From: Cotesia glomerata
Lineage: Eukaryota; Arthropoda; Insecta; Hymenoptera; Braconidae
DNA: 64,000 bases
Assembly (NCBI RefSeq): GCF_020080835.1
Contig: NC_058158.1
Span: 23,077,639-23,141,638 of the forward strand
Direction: 5' to 3'
The number at the start of each line of letters is the position of its first letter. The stretch's first letter is position 1. The notes under the pieces were generated by a model. The model saw nothing but the letters and a program-made list of their open reading frames with translations, was not told the DNA's origin and searched no databases. Of the stretch, positions 22,491 through 34,995 are shown in pieces. The translations under genes were made by a program, and so were the position numbers.

Positions 22491-22899
22491 TACCCAGTAA
22501 ACACGTTTACGTCAATGTGACGTCAAAATGACATTGGGCTATGTCAGGATTTACGTAAGATACAAGTCACGAATGAGTCATATGTGACTCATTATTTCAC
22601 ACTTCTTGACGTAAGATTCTGACGTAAAAATATGACGTAGTCATGACGTCAGTATTATGTCTCAATGACATTTATGACGTCAATATGACATACCTGTGAT
22701 GTCTATATCATGATAATGATGTCATTATGACGTAAAAGTGATGTAAGTGATGTAAGAATTGTACCTCAGAAAAAATATTAAAAAAAAATTTCTCAAAAAT
22801 AAAAAGATGGCAATTTTGAAATTAATTATAGTGTTGTGGACTTATTACAGTTTGAAACACTAGTTATATGTTGATACTTGATGAAAAAATCCTGAAATA

Positions 22900-22975
22900 T
22901 GCTGGGCTCGAACTTGGGTCCTCACGTGTCGGAGTCTGGAACGCTGCTCACTTGTCCAAGTAACGGTTCATGTCA
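22900..22975 (-). ncRNA. tRNA-like module inside the TIR element
   Basis: On the minus strand: 'cttggacaagtgagcagcg' (A-box-like), then 'aagttcgagcccag' (B-box GTTCGAGCC), followed about 20 bases later by a TTTTTT terminator. Stem pairing is poor. Related to the module at 50880-50946. Confidence 0.5.
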
Positions 22976-23561
22976 CGAAGTAAATAACTTACGTGATAAG
23001 CCTTACATGACGAAAAATGCTTATTTCATAATTTTTTCTGAGATTAAATGGATTTTAAGAGCTGGAATTGTATAAAATTCAAGTCTAATAATATTCATTA
23101 AACTCATGAAATTTTATAAAGTTCTATAAAACTTTGTAAAAACTCTTATAAAAGGCTCTCTAGTGAAACTTGTGGTAATTAATAGACAATTTATAAATTT
23201 TCATAAGAATTGATTGAATCTTACACTTTCAAAAATTTTCGTCTAAAAGCGGACCCAGAGAACTTTCACAAAGTGAAATTTTTTCAGAGTAAACGATGTA
23301 TCCGTGTCATTTGAATATTTTTTAATACTTATTGATTTCTCAAGACTCGAATTTTTTTTTATTTAATTTTTCCGAAGATTTAGTATTTTTCATTTGGATT
23401 TTTCTTCTTCAAAATTTCAATTTACAAAATTTAGATTTTTTTTTTAATTTCAACTCTTTTAAGTATACCATTTTTTAATCTATATTTCTTTTTAATTTCA
23501 ATTTTTTCGAAATTTGAATTTCTTTAATTTAACATACTAACAACATTATGAAACTTGATGT

Positions 23562-23749
23562 ACACAGTAAAAAATTTTGCGTCATTGTGTCAAAAATTTT
23601 GTGTTAAAAATTTTATGTTAAATATTTAACATTTTTTATGTTGATTGAACACAATAAATGTTAAATTTACACTTAAAAAGTTAAATATTTAACACAAAAT
23701 TTTTAACACTAAAGTTTTTGACGCAATGACGCAAAATTTTTTACTGCGT
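23562..23749. mobile_element. 188-bp MITE within the nested element
   Basis: Left 'acacagtaaaaaattttgcg' and right reverse complement 'acgcagtaaaaaattttgcg' continue inverted through 'tcattgtgtcaaaaa' and 'gttaaatatttaac'. Arms about 75 bp. Non-coding. Confidence 0.75.
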
Positions 23750-24755
23750 AAAATACTATTAGTCTCGTCAATAACAATCATGGAACTGTTTGAATTATTT
23801 CAAATACAATGTTTCATAAGTAGCAGCACTAATGTCAGAAAATTATTTTTCAAGTAATAGTGCAATATTTAAATGACTGACATTTAATTTCTTGATGTGA
23901 AATCATAAGAAATTATATGTTTACTCGCTTGACGGTTTAAAAATTTAGAGTTCATGCCACATAAATTGAACTCGGTATTTTGTTATCAGTTTCAACCAAA
24001 TCATTTATACCGAATGAAGTCGAAAATATTTTTACAATGGATAAAAGTACCTAAATTCATGGAAAAAATATAAGTGAGAAACATATGCAACGAAAAATCA
24101 GTATTTCTTGCACCAAGAAAATTTTGACGGAGGCCGAAGTTATATTGGAGCAAGAAGTGTTTTAGTGTCAAGAAATTTTGACTTCATTCACGAAATTTTC
24201 AGTCATCTTTAATATATTCTTGGTCCAAAGAAATTCACCTTTGAGTCAAGATTTTTTTTCTGCAGTGTATGGAAACATACAAGCAAAGATACAAAAATTT
24301 TATATCCCACATGTATTTAATTTGTATGTTTTTTTCTTAAAAACGTAAATGAAAAATATTTTGTATGTTATTTGCTAATATGTTAGATATATTCATTAAT
24401 ATTATAAATTATAAATTTTTGTTATTAAAAGCGGACTTAAATTTACAAGGTACCAGCTTAAATCAGCTGTTTACCTCTTCCTGATTCTTACTAAATTTTA
24501 AACCAATTTTCACTAATATTTAGCGATTAATTGTAAATTAGACATCTTGTTAAAGAAGTTTTATATTTGATAAATTTTGATCAATCGATAATATTAAAAA
24601 AATACATCCCCAAATTTTATCAATATTATGGAAAATAATCGTTTGTCACTGATTTAGAAAATGACTTTCAAATTATGTCAGTATTATGTACAATTGTGAC
24701 AAATTATTGATGTTAAATAATGACTCTCAGATGGTATCGGTATTACGTAAGACCA

Positions 24756-24990
24756 TGACTTGTCACTGATGTAAACACATGATATTAATCTTACGTCAAG
24801 ATTACGTACAACCGTGACTTGTCACTGATGTAAACGCATGATGTTAAACTTACGTCAAGATTACGTACAGCCGTGACTTGTCACTGATGTAAACGCATGA
24901 TGTTAAACTTACGTCAAGATTACGTACAACCGTAACTTGTCACTGATGTAAATGCATAATGTTAAACTTACGTCGTTATGACATACAATG
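24756..24990. repeat. 59-bp tandem repeat, 4 units
   Basis: 'tgacttgtcactgatgtaaa' recurs at 24756, 24815, 24874 and 24933. Each unit also carries 'cttacgtcaagattacgtac'. It lies in the right subterminal region of the nested element. Confidence 0.9.
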
Positions 24991-25239
24991 ATGGCATTAA
25001 TGTTACGTAATATTGTATTTTATATATTATGTCAGTTGTACGTAATATCTAAGTCATTTCCGTTACATCATAGAGAAGTAATAAACTTACATCAGTATGA
25101 TGTCAAAAATATATCATATATTTTTACATCATAATTGGATCACAAGACAGGTCAATTTTACGTCATATTTACGTAAAATATTGTGACATTCCTATGACTT
25201 ATAAATGACGTCATATTGAAGTCATGTGTTCACTGGGAT

Positions 25240-25618
25240 ATTCCAATGATAGCCTTGAGCAGCTCCCTGCACAACAAACGCAATTTTCTACCAAGTTAAA
25301 AACTACCGCTAACTCACTACTCTTCAAATTTAATTTCGCATTAGGGAAAAACCGACTTTGTATTTTTACTATAAAGTCATGTTTTAAAAGTTTCTCAAGT
25401 TGCGTCGCTAAGGTATCAATAAAGTCATCGGAATCCGAAATAACGTTTACAATGGTACATCGATCGGTTGATGTCCACATTTTAAATTCGATTTCATTTA
25501 CATCAAATTCTTTAAACGATGGATGAAAGTAATTAATGATTTCTTCATTGTTTGGACATCTATTACAACTTCTGAAGAAGCACGATTCCGTTGGATTATT
25601 ACAAATCAATTTATTCAA
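25240..25618 (-). pseudogene. DDE-type transposase middle part, frameshifted
   Basis: The open frame starts MNKLICNNPTESCFF and contains two Cys pairs (SCNRCPNNEE), EFKMWTSTDRCT, LEKLLKHDFIVKIQSRFF and LAVVFNLVEN. The order (a CxxC zinc-knuckle-like start, then W..xDR, then IxKxQSxFxxxxKxxLxxxExxVxxDFAEN) is what I recall from the same transposase family as 21932-22490. About 15 codons before the nested insertion the frame changes: VENCVCC should continue as VVQGAAQGYHWN in another frame, a one-base loss near 25277. Upstream (25619-25835) is non-coding and any N-terminal exons are lost. Confidence 0.7.
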
Positions 25619-26294
25619 TAAATTTTTATAAATTGATTAAGTTTCCATAATCCAATCAGTATTTCTCGCAAATTTTGGAAAATTACATCCTAAATAAGAA
25701 AATGGAATCGTAGTTGTGAGCGCCATCTGCATTGTATAAACTCAATTTCTTAACGAGCAGTTTGAAATTTTAAATATTTAACAGAAAATTATTTTACTAT
25801 CCCGAATAATCGTATAACGCTTAGCCGATATAACGTTTAATTTAATTGTGATTGAACAAAAAATATGCACATCGTGAAAACCATATATTTTGTGTAAAAA
25901 GCTCTGATCTTTCAGAAAAAAAAGTCAAATTGGATGTACCTTGCACCGCACACCGAGAAAAATCAATTTTTCCACTTTAATTGGATTTCAAAGGGTCTTC
26001 TGATGTGTTTATGATAAAATGGATATTTTCATTCAAAAGCTGAGCATTTCTCCCACAAGATAAGATTTTTCGTGGATTTTAATAAAAAAGCTTTCTTCTT
26101 CAGAAAAATTAATAAAAAAGTTAAAAAAAATTTTTTTTCAAAATTTCAAAAAATCATAACTCCAGAACCGTTGCATATTAAGGGCTGAAACTTGTAGGGA
26201 ATTTATTTCTTATTATAGAGAACATCTCCATAAATTTTAAACATAATCCGCGAGGGTCGCCCCGTAAAAATGTTCTTATTTGGTGGAATGACCC

Positions 26295-28228
26295 ATATAT
26301 AAATATTTATTAATAGAATTCATGACTAATAACAATAATATAAACAATACCAGCAACACATGATGATAATAATTATTATTATAATAATAATAGTAATTTA
26401 ATGTTTATTTTTCTAAAGACTTACGTCAGAAAATATCTATAAAATAATAGTAATAATAACAAAAGATGTTACTATTATTGTTACTAAAATTAAAAAAATT
26501 ACCAGATGTCAAAGATATATTTATTTGAATAATTTTTATTTACATTAAAGTTCTTGTCTTTTAACTAATCAACCATAATAATAAAATCGTAACATTATAA
26601 ATTTAGTCAATGTGGCTACAAAATTTCTTCAATACGTAAAAAACATACGAGCAGTATTCATATAAGAATAATATTCTCTTCTTTCATAACTTACAAGGAT
26701 TTTTCGTTCGCGAATAAATCTAATAATCAAACGACGTCATTTGACGATATTGTATTTATTTATTTATTTATTTATTTATTAACCTTTTTTTTTTTACGAT
26801 ATTAACATAAACGATATTCAACTGTTCAATTAAACGTTTCCCAAGAAAGCCATGAACGTTTTCCGGATTTAAGCCATGTTAAACCCGCGAACTGTATATG
26901 ATTTTTTTTATGTGTTTAGTTTATTTGTCATATTTCTTCGCGGAAACTCACATTAAACGTGATAAATCACCTGTTGCATTCCACGGAATAATTATATTAT
27001 GTCAACAATTACGTCCGTGGTTTTATATAACGGATATTTTATTAACTATTGTCGATATATGAATTTATTCTAAATGCACATTTTATGATTTAACATATTC
27101 ATATCGGTTTTACGGGCCTCAACATGAAATTATTCAATGCAACCACATAATTTCTTCATTACGCAGCAAAATTACGAACATTAGCCGTATGAAAATAGTG
27201 ATTTCTTCTTTCGTGGCCTATGAGGACATTTCGTTCGCGAATAAATCTAATAACCAAACGATATCATTTAACGATAGTTGTATTTATTTATTGAATATTT
27301 TTCGACTTTTAAGATGATGATGACACAAACAATATTTGATTATTCGATTAAACGATTCTCGAGAGTCATGTACGTTATTCCAATTTAAGCCATGTTAAAT
27401 CCGCGAATCGTATATAATTTTTTTTATGTGTTGGATTATCTGTCATATTGCTTCGCAGCGACTCACGTTAAATATTATAAGTTGCCCGATGCATTCCACG
27501 AAAAAGTTTAATAATGTCAAAGTTTACATCCACTGTTTCATACAATGGATTTCTCATTAACAATTTTCATGTATGAATGAATTCTAGATGCACGTTTTAT
27601 TTTTAAACATATTCGTATTAGTATAACGTGCTCCATCATGAAATTATTTAATGCAACATTATTTCTCCATTACACAGCAAAATTACAAACATTATCTGTA
27701 TAAAAGTAATAATTTCTCCTATTTTTACCTATAACAATTTTTCGATCGCTAATAGATATAATAATCAGATAACGTCGTTTAACAATAGTTATTTTTATTC
27801 ATCGAATTCTTTTCATCCGTCAAAATAACGACCCAAACAATATGCGATTATTCGATTAAACGGTCCCCAGGAAAGACATGTACGATATCCTCATTTAAAC
27901 CATGCTAAACCCGCGAACTGAATATAGTTTTCTCTATGTGTTGGATTATCTGTCGTATTCTTCGCAGCGACTCACGTTAATATGATGAGTTGTCTGTTGC
28001 AATTCACAAAAAATTTAATACCGACATAGTTTACATCTACGATTTCATACAACGGATTTCTTATGAAGGATTTTCATGTATGAATGAATTCTAGATGCAC
28101 GTTTTATGTTGAAACATATTCGTATCGGTATAACGTTCTTCAACATGAAATTATTTAATGCAACGACATAATTTCTTCATTACATAAAAAACAAACAAAC
28201 GTTAACTATATAAAAATACTAATCTCAA
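26295..28228. repeat. ~510-bp degenerate tandem repeats, part 1
   Basis: The first ~300 bp are AT-rich spacer with ATT/TAA runs. After that, a unit containing 'cttcattacgcagcaaaatt', 'ttcgttcgcgaataaatcta', 'ttaagccatgttaaaccc' and 'gcattccacg' recurs with spacings of about 513, 515 and 507. Divergence is high, so it is an old array. A (TTTA)n tract lies at about 26757-26780. No coding. Confidence 0.8.
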
Positions 28229-29514
28229 CACCGATAGAAGGATTTGTTTATTTTTAATATTTGTTTATATTTAAGGATTTGTTTATATTTAATAAACTTT
28301 ATTAACTGTTAATAAATGATTTTTTTAAAATCATAGGATTTAATAAATATTTATTAACAGTTAATAAATTATTTATTAAATTCGATTTATTAAATGTTAA
28401 TAAATATTTGTTAATAGTTAACAAATATTTATTAACAGTTAATAAGTGATTATTAAGAACAGTTTATTAACTGTTAATAAATATTTATTAATGGTTAATG
28501 AATATTTGTTAACTGTTAACAAATATTTATTTAAAATAAAAAGCAAAAACAGCAATTTTCTTTTGACACTTTTTATAACCCTACAGCTAGAATACGTGAT
28601 AATAATTAAATTTACTAAATAAATTAACGTTTTTAATATTTAAAAATATAAAAGATAATTATGAGCTGTGATAGAATATGGTATTTTACAATAAACGTTA
28701 TTATAATGTAATATAATTAATGCAAATAATTTATAAAGATGATTTTTGTTTATAAGCAATCTTTATATCATATGATATTGCAAGCGAAACAAATTCACTC
28801 AACAAAATATTTATTAACTGTTAATAAATATTTGTTAACTATTAATAAATACTGATTAACTATTGATAAATATACTTTCCTCCTAAATAAATATTTCCCG
28901 GGAAAAAATGAATTTACCTAATCATATATATTTATATATGATTATATATTGAATATATAGAATTATATATCATTATATCTAAATTTTTATGTAAAATATA
29001 TATAATCATATATAGACTAATATATTGTATGTATATTTTATATAAGACTGTATATAATCAGATCTGAGTTATCTAGGTCTATATATGATTATATATAATC
29101 TATATATAATTAGATCTGATTAGACCTGAGTTACCTGGGGCTATATATAATTATATATAAATCTATATATAATTAGATCTGATTAGACCAGAGTTATCTA
29201 GGGCTATATATGATTATATATAAGTCTATATATGATTATATCTGATCATATCTAATTGATATTCCAGCTGTCAGGTTATAAAAAATGTCAAAAGAAAATT
29301 GCTATTTTTGCTTTTGATTTTAAATAAATATTTGTTAACTGTTAACAAATATTTATTAACATTTAATAAATCGTATTTAATAAATAATTTATTAACTGGT
29401 AATAAATATATATTAAATCCCATTATGTTAAGAAATCACTTATTAACAGTTAATAAAGATCATTAAATATAAACAAATCATTCTATCAATATCAGTGTAA
29501 CTATACGGAAATCA

Positions 29515-29660
29515 TATATAATTATATATGAATCATATATAACTATATATGAATCATATATAATTATATATGAATCATATCTAATTATATATGAATCATA
29601 TATAATTATATATGAATCATATCTAATTATATATGAATCATATATAATTATATATGCATT
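29515..29660. repeat. 21-bp palindromic tandem repeat, ~7 units
   Basis: The unit 'aatcatatataattatatat' plus g is itself nearly palindromic. Variants alternate 'tataatt' and 'tctaatt'. Confidence 0.85.
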
Positions 29661-29848
29661 TTGTGATTACTATAAAACATTCTCTGTTTTCATCTCAGAG
29701 TCTGCTACTCCAATGATTAATAATTTTTTAAACTATAGTTTTTTGTGGATGAAATAATGGAACTGTATTAATTAATTTAACTTATAAAAATCGATTATGT
29801 ATTCGATTTGCATTAGTTGTAGGTATTTCAAGCTTTACTCTTCCAGTA

Positions 29849-29921
29849 AGTCTCGTAGGTAAACAGGTGGCGTGTTAGTCTTTAAAGCGTCAGGTCCCCG
29901 GTTCGATCCCCGCTCACGGTG
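29849..29921 (+). ncRNA. tRNA-like module in copy A1
   Basis: A-box-like 'gtaggtaaacaggtggc', then B box GGTTCGATCCC, then CACGG and a TTTTTTTT run within ten bases. Length and spacing suit a tRNA-derived Pol III unit, but the T stem is imperfect. A second copy is at 42311-42385. Confidence 0.55.
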
Positions 29922-30257
29922 AATTTTTTTTATTTTTATAGAAATAATTATATATAACTATATATAATTAGGCAAATTCATTTTTTCCCGGGTTATTGAA
30001 TGTTAAAAAATATTTATTAAAATTTAATAAATTAAATAATTGTCTTCAAATAAATTAAATTATTAATAGTTAATAAATCCTTCTATCAGTGAAGTTTCAT
30101 GACCTATTAGAATTTTTCGATCGTGAATAAATCTAATGTTCAGATGATATCATTTAACAATAATTATTCTATTCATCGAATGGTTTTCGTCCTTCAAGAT
30201 AAGGACACAAACAATATTCGATCGTTCTATTAAACGGTTCCGAAGAAGGACATGTAC

Positions 30258-31036
30258 ACAGAAAGAACAATAACCCACTGTACATCCTCGTATAGAATAC
30301 TCCGTGGTATTTGTAGTGAAAAAAAATTTCAGACTATAGTCAATATCCTTCAAAGTATACTAAATTATTTTTGGACTGTACTCAGTGAAGTCTCCGATTT
30401 AATCGATTAATTTTTCTGGTTATATCGCGTAAAACTTCACGGGATATAATCTGAAAAATTATTTCGTGTAAATTAAATTATACTCGGATGAAATTTGGAT
30501 TATGCCCACGGTGACTTCGTCATTTTTTTTTCTAGGGCCTAAAAAAATAAAAATATTTTTTTCCTAGGCTAACATTTTTAAGTTCGAAGAGTCTAAGAAA
30601 AGAAAAAAAAATTTTTTAACCCCAAATTATCGGAAAAATTGTGCTTTAATGCTCCTTAAATGTTTTTGATGTATGTAATAATTATTTAAAACAATATTTG
30701 ACTAACCTAATATTTAAAATACATAATAGATATGATAATGCTAAGTGCGCAGGCGCTAGAAAAAAAAATTGGCGGAGTCACCGTGGGCATAATCCAAATT
30801 TCAACAGAGTATAATTTAATTTACACGAAATAATTTTTCAGATTATATCCCGTGAAGTTTTACGCGATATAACCAGAAAAATTAATCGATTAAATCGGAG
30901 ACTTCACTGAGTACAGTCCAAAAATAATTTAGTATACTTTGAAGGATATTGACTATAGTCTGAAATTTTTTTTCACTACAAATACCACGGAGTATACTAT
31001 ACGAGGATATGTACAGTGGGTTATTGTTCTTTCCGT
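30258..31036. mobile_element. 779-bp foldback element, ~300-bp arms, GTAC TSD
   Basis: Left end 'acagaaagaacaataaccca' and right end the reverse complement of 'acggaaagaacaataaccca'. Each arm runs about 300 bp. GTAC is present on both sides, and uninterrupted array units read 'catgtacg' here, supporting a 4-bp TSD. No gene; the centre is a short AT-rich loop with 'ctagggcctaaaaaa'. Confidence 0.88.
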
Positions 31037-32164
31037 GTACGTTATCCGCATTTAAACCATGCTAAGCCCGCGAACTGTATATAGTTTTTACTATGTACTG
31101 AATTATCCGTCATATTCTTCGCAGCGACTCACATTAAATATGATGAGTTATCTGTTACATTCCACAAAAAAATTTAATAACGTCGAAATTTACAATCACG
31201 GTTTTATATGATGGATATTTTGTTGACGATTTTCAACATATATGAATAAATTCTTTATGCACCTTTTATGTTTAATTACTCATATTCGTATCGGTTTGAC
31301 GTGCTTCAACATGAAATTATCTGATGCAATGACATGCTTTCTTCGTTGCATAGAAAACATAGCAATATCAATTACATAAAAATAATAATCTTTTCTTTCA
31401 TGACGAATAAGGATTTTTCGTTCGGGATTAAAATCAAACAACCAAATAACATCATACGACCGTAACTGTATTCATTTATTGAACCTTTTTCATCTTCAAA
31501 AAAAGACATAAACGATATTCGGTGGTTCGATTGAACAGTCCCCAAGAAATTTATATATGTTATCCGCATTTAAACCACGTTGAGCATGCAAACTGTGCAT
31601 AGTTTTTTGTTCGTGTTGACTCATACAAATATGATATGTCGCCCAATGCATTCCACGAAATAAATAATAATGTCAAAGTGTACGTCCGCGGTTTCGTAAA
31701 ATGGTTATTTATTTGACGATCGTCGGTATATGAATAAATTTTAAGGGCACGTTTTATGTCTAAGTATATTCTTGTATGTTTAAAGAGTTTCATCACATGA
31801 TTAGTCGATTTGATGACAAATCCTTTGCTCCAAAAAAAAATATCCGGACATCAACTGCACGAAGATGATCATAATTTTTCCTTCATGAACTAATGAATTT
31901 TCGGTTCTTTGAATGAATTTTCATTATGTCTAAACACGAAGTCAGCTGATATTATTATGAAACATTTGACGTAAAAGGAAGGATAATCAAAAGATTACCA
32001 CCGATAAAAATGAATAAATCAGTCTATGCAACAATCGTATTATCGTGCATTTTCTATTATCCGAATTACATTAAAATACAAATTCATTTCATAAATAAAT
32101 GAACAAAAATTCTTCGACATATTCATCAATTTATAAACGATAGATTCATTCAAGAATTCCGATA
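31037..32164. repeat. ~510-bp degenerate tandem repeats, part 2
   Basis: Continuation of the array at 26.6-28.2 kb: 'tttaaaccatgctaagccc', 'cttcgcagcgactcac' and 'gaaattatctgatgcaatg' recur at ~485-510-bp spacing. It fades out into AT-rich sequence after about 31950. Confidence 0.75.
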
Positions 32165-32195
32165 GGGCGCGAATGCGCGCCGTTAAAAATTCTAG
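32165..32195 (+). other. Helitron-type 3' terminus
   Basis: Hairpin GGCGCGAATGCGCGCC is followed by GTTAAAAATT and CTAG before a T. It matches Helitron 3' ends in plus orientation. The corresponding 5' TC end was not located; the upstream ~510-bp array may be its interior. Confidence 0.55.
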
Positions 32196-32949
32196 TGATC
32201 ATATATAATCTATATATAATTAGATCTGATTAGACCTGAGTTACCTAGGGCTATAAATGATTATATTATATAAATATATATATAATTAGATCTGATTAGA
32301 CCTGAGTTATCTAGGGCTATATATGATTATATATAAATCTATATATGTTTAGATCTGATTAGACCTGAGTTATCTAGGGCTATATATGATTATATATAAG
32401 TCTATATATGATTATATCTGATCAGATCTAATTGATATAGGACCATGTATATAATTAAACGTATAGCTATTTACATAATTATATCTAATCGAATTTAAGT
32501 TATAAATTTACATTTATTAATATATAATAATATATAATTAGATGCAGCATTTTTTAATGATTATATATAGTAAATATTTTGTTGAATTAATTTGTTTCAC
32601 TTGCAATGTCATATGATATGAAGATTGCTTATAAACAAAAATCATCTTTATAAATTATTTTCATTAATTATATTACATTATAATAACTTTTATTATAACA
32701 TACCGAATTCTATCACAGCTCCAAATTATCTTTTAAATTTTTAAATATTAAAAACGTTAATTTATTTAGTGATTTAAATTATTATCATGTGTTACAGTTA
32801 TGTATTCCAACTGTCGGGTTATAAAAAATTTCAAAAGAAAATTGCTATTTTTGCTTTTTATTTTAAATAAATATTTGTTAACTATTAACAAATATTTATT
32901 AACATTTAATAAATCGTATTTAATAAATAATTTATTAACTGGTAATAAA
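32196..32949. repeat. Copy A2 of the AT-palindrome element, left part
   Basis: Similar to 29090-29400, with 'gattagacctgagttatcta' repeated at ~62-70-bp spacing and ending 'ttattaactggtaataaa'. The LTR retrotransposon starts here; the other part resumes at 41987. Confidence 0.7.
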
Positions 32950-34921
32950 TGTAGTAGTCTATTTCTTTAATTTAATAATTTATTCAGATTTTAACTATAC
33001 CCTTTACAATATTCGAATGAAGTTAATTAAGTTTCACAATAATTAATCAATCCCGTAGAATATAGTTATCAGTAAAACGATACAATGGATTAAGTTCGTG
33101 TATAAATATAAATGTCAGGATAGTACTCCGCGATTACAATAATGCGATACGTAAAGTAAAGGAAAATAGGATAAGTGTCCTAAACCGTAGATGTGTGTAT
33201 CTCAGAGGCTGAGAAAAATTTGCCTCATGCCACTTGACTCTTGAGGGTGTTAGCCTTTGCTAACACTTAGCGTTGTTCTTGGAGTCCCGTGACGTTATGA
33301 GCTCCTTGAATGCCGGGGAAGGGATTTTATGGCCAAAGAGTACGGTGGTTGACGCAAAATTTTCGAAAGTGGAAAAGTACTCCCACATAAATATATATTA
33401 AATACTGTAACGGGTACTTTCTGGCTCATTTTACCCCCGGCTCGATTTAGCTCGCCGGAGTCCAGGATTCTAACGAGGGTAATTTACAATTAAAATTAAC
33501 TCGTTAATTTTACTATAATTAACAAAACAAAACCTCTTTATTTCAATAAACAAAAACATTAAACATTTTACAAAAGAAAACGGCGATTAAACAAAATAAA
33601 ACCCATACATACACGGCGTTTACAATTTCCATTACCGTCGTTGGTAAAATCATTCGCCCGTCGTACCTTTCAAAACGCGTCGCTAATTCCCCTTCAGTCG
33701 GCCCTCTGCTGCCCAGCTCCTGACAGGTGACTAGTGCCGCCCCGCAGGCCCTAATTCGCGATTCCCAAAGGAAGAGTGAATAGAATCCACCTCTCCCTCA
33801 CCTAGTCGGCTTGGTTGCCACCTTTTGGCTGAAGGCCTCCAGGTGGAGAGTCGCCTTTACTCGTAGGTAGATAAGTTCACTTACCTGTGGTAGTCCGCAC
33901 CAGGTAGAGAGAACCCTCTTTTAATTTCCTTGGCCAGAAGTCTCCAGACAAGTAAATTAAACCCAGAGAAAGGTTGCTCAACGGCGGATAATTTTTGGGC
34001 TTTATCAACCCAAAAATTATTACTAAAAGCGAAAAGTATTGGTGAATTATCGCCACCTATCGCTTGCCGTCGAACTTCGGGAAATCCCCGAAAATTTATA
34101 AGTTTTTAAATATATTTCAAAATTAAATATCAGATTCATTCAATTGATTCAACAGATTACATCGATTTCAATCGAATTACATTTTCCTATAATTTCAACG
34201 TCGAAAAATAATTTTATACAAACATAATTATTTTACCAAAATTATTTCCCATACTAATTTAATTTCCTGGGACTTAGAAAAATAATTAATTGGATATTTC
34301 GAATTTATTCAAAATATTTTAATCAATTAATTATTTCAGATAAAGTAGATTTTTGTTCTTTGAAAGAACAAAAATTATAACGTCGCGGTTTCGCTTTTAT
34401 CAGCTCGGCGATTTTTATCGCGAGCGAACAGTCGACGCCATCTATCGCGCGATGGCAAACTACTAAATTCCTTTTTCTAAACTACCTTTGAAATAATTTC
34501 TAAACTACTAAAGAAATAATTGTAAACAAAAAAAAAATCATATACAGATTATTATTATTAATAATAATCGCCGTAAATAATAAAGTTGTAAACGAAACTT
34601 GTCAAATTAATTGTTTCAATTATTTCAAACGACGTTTTAACCGTTAATTAAATTAATAATCTTTCATTAATACTTTTAACTAAACAATTAAACATAATAA
34701 TAGTTACAATAGTAATAATAATAATTAACTATAAATAAAATAATTAAACTCATGACAAAAATTAAACGTATATACATAAATGCCGTGGCACGGCAGTCGA
34801 CGCGGTCGCGGTAGCGATGGCTCGCTCCATCGCTTGCTCGGTCCGTCGATTAGTCCCGTGATGCCGGCTCTCACTGCTCGCGACACCCCTTCGCCTCCCT
34901 GCTCCTAATACCTTCTTCACA
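32950..34921 (-). repeat. 3' LTR, 1972 bp
   Basis: TG...CA ends on both strands. The R/U5 side contains an AATAAA-like signal near its end. It shares 33304-34921 with the truncated 5' LTR. Confidence 0.85.
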
Positions 34922-34935
34922 CCCCTCTTTCTTTA
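34922..34935 (-). other. Polypurine tract of the LTR element
   Basis: On the minus strand AAAGAAAGAGGGG lies directly before the LTR start TGTGAAGAAGG. It is the expected primer site for plus-strand DNA synthesis. Confidence 0.8.
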
Positions 34936-34995
34936 AAAAGAAAAGTGGTGAACTTCGTTTGCCACTTTTCGTCTTGTATTTTTCTTGTTACTTCT

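Larger units (their letters stand above)
22493..25237. mobile_element. Nested 2.7-kb TIR element, TGACGTCA-rich ends
   Basis: Ends CCCAGTAAACAC and (reverse complement) CCCAGTGAACAC. It interrupts the transposase codons for ...YHWN and NDQATIF, so the insertion point is certain to within a few bases. TA or a 3-bp TA-containing sequence is duplicated. Both subterminal regions are packed with TGACGTCA, TTACGTCA and TGACGTAA. A 59-bp tandem repeat (4 units) lies at 24756-24990. A tRNA-like module and a 188-bp MITE are inside. No ORF; the remaining AT-rich interior is unexplained. Confidence 0.85.
21387..26294 (-). mobile_element. TIR transposon with ~460-bp TIRs and transposase remnants
   Basis: Ends GGGTCATTCCACCAAATAAG and its reverse complement. 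Arms 21387-21852 and 25836-26294 are near-identical, and ATAT flanks both sides (possible 4-bp TSD in AT-rich sequence). Inside, two minus-strand remnants of one transposase lie on either side of a nested 2.7-kb element. A similar 'ggaatgaccca' end with no partner occurs at about 56139-56149. Confidence 0.85.
28897..29992. mobile_element. CCCGGGAAAAAATG TIR element (copy A1)
   Basis: Ends CCCGGGAAAAAATGAATTT and the exact inverse AAATTCATTTTTTCCCGGG. The interior is built of AT palindromes ('tatatataattagatctg', 'gattagacctgagtta'), a 21-bp tandem array and a tRNA-like module. No ORF. Confidence 0.8.
28229..30091. mobile_element. Outer TIR element B inserted in the ~510-bp array
   Basis: Ends ACACCGATAGAAGGATTTG and (reverse complement) TTCACTGATAGAAGGATTT interrupt a unit of the array. 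The interior is rich in TTAACTGTTAATAAAT palindromes and contains the CCCGGG element at 28897-29992. Another end of this family is seen at about 55055, and internal ones at about 29480 and 42055. Confidence 0.7.
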
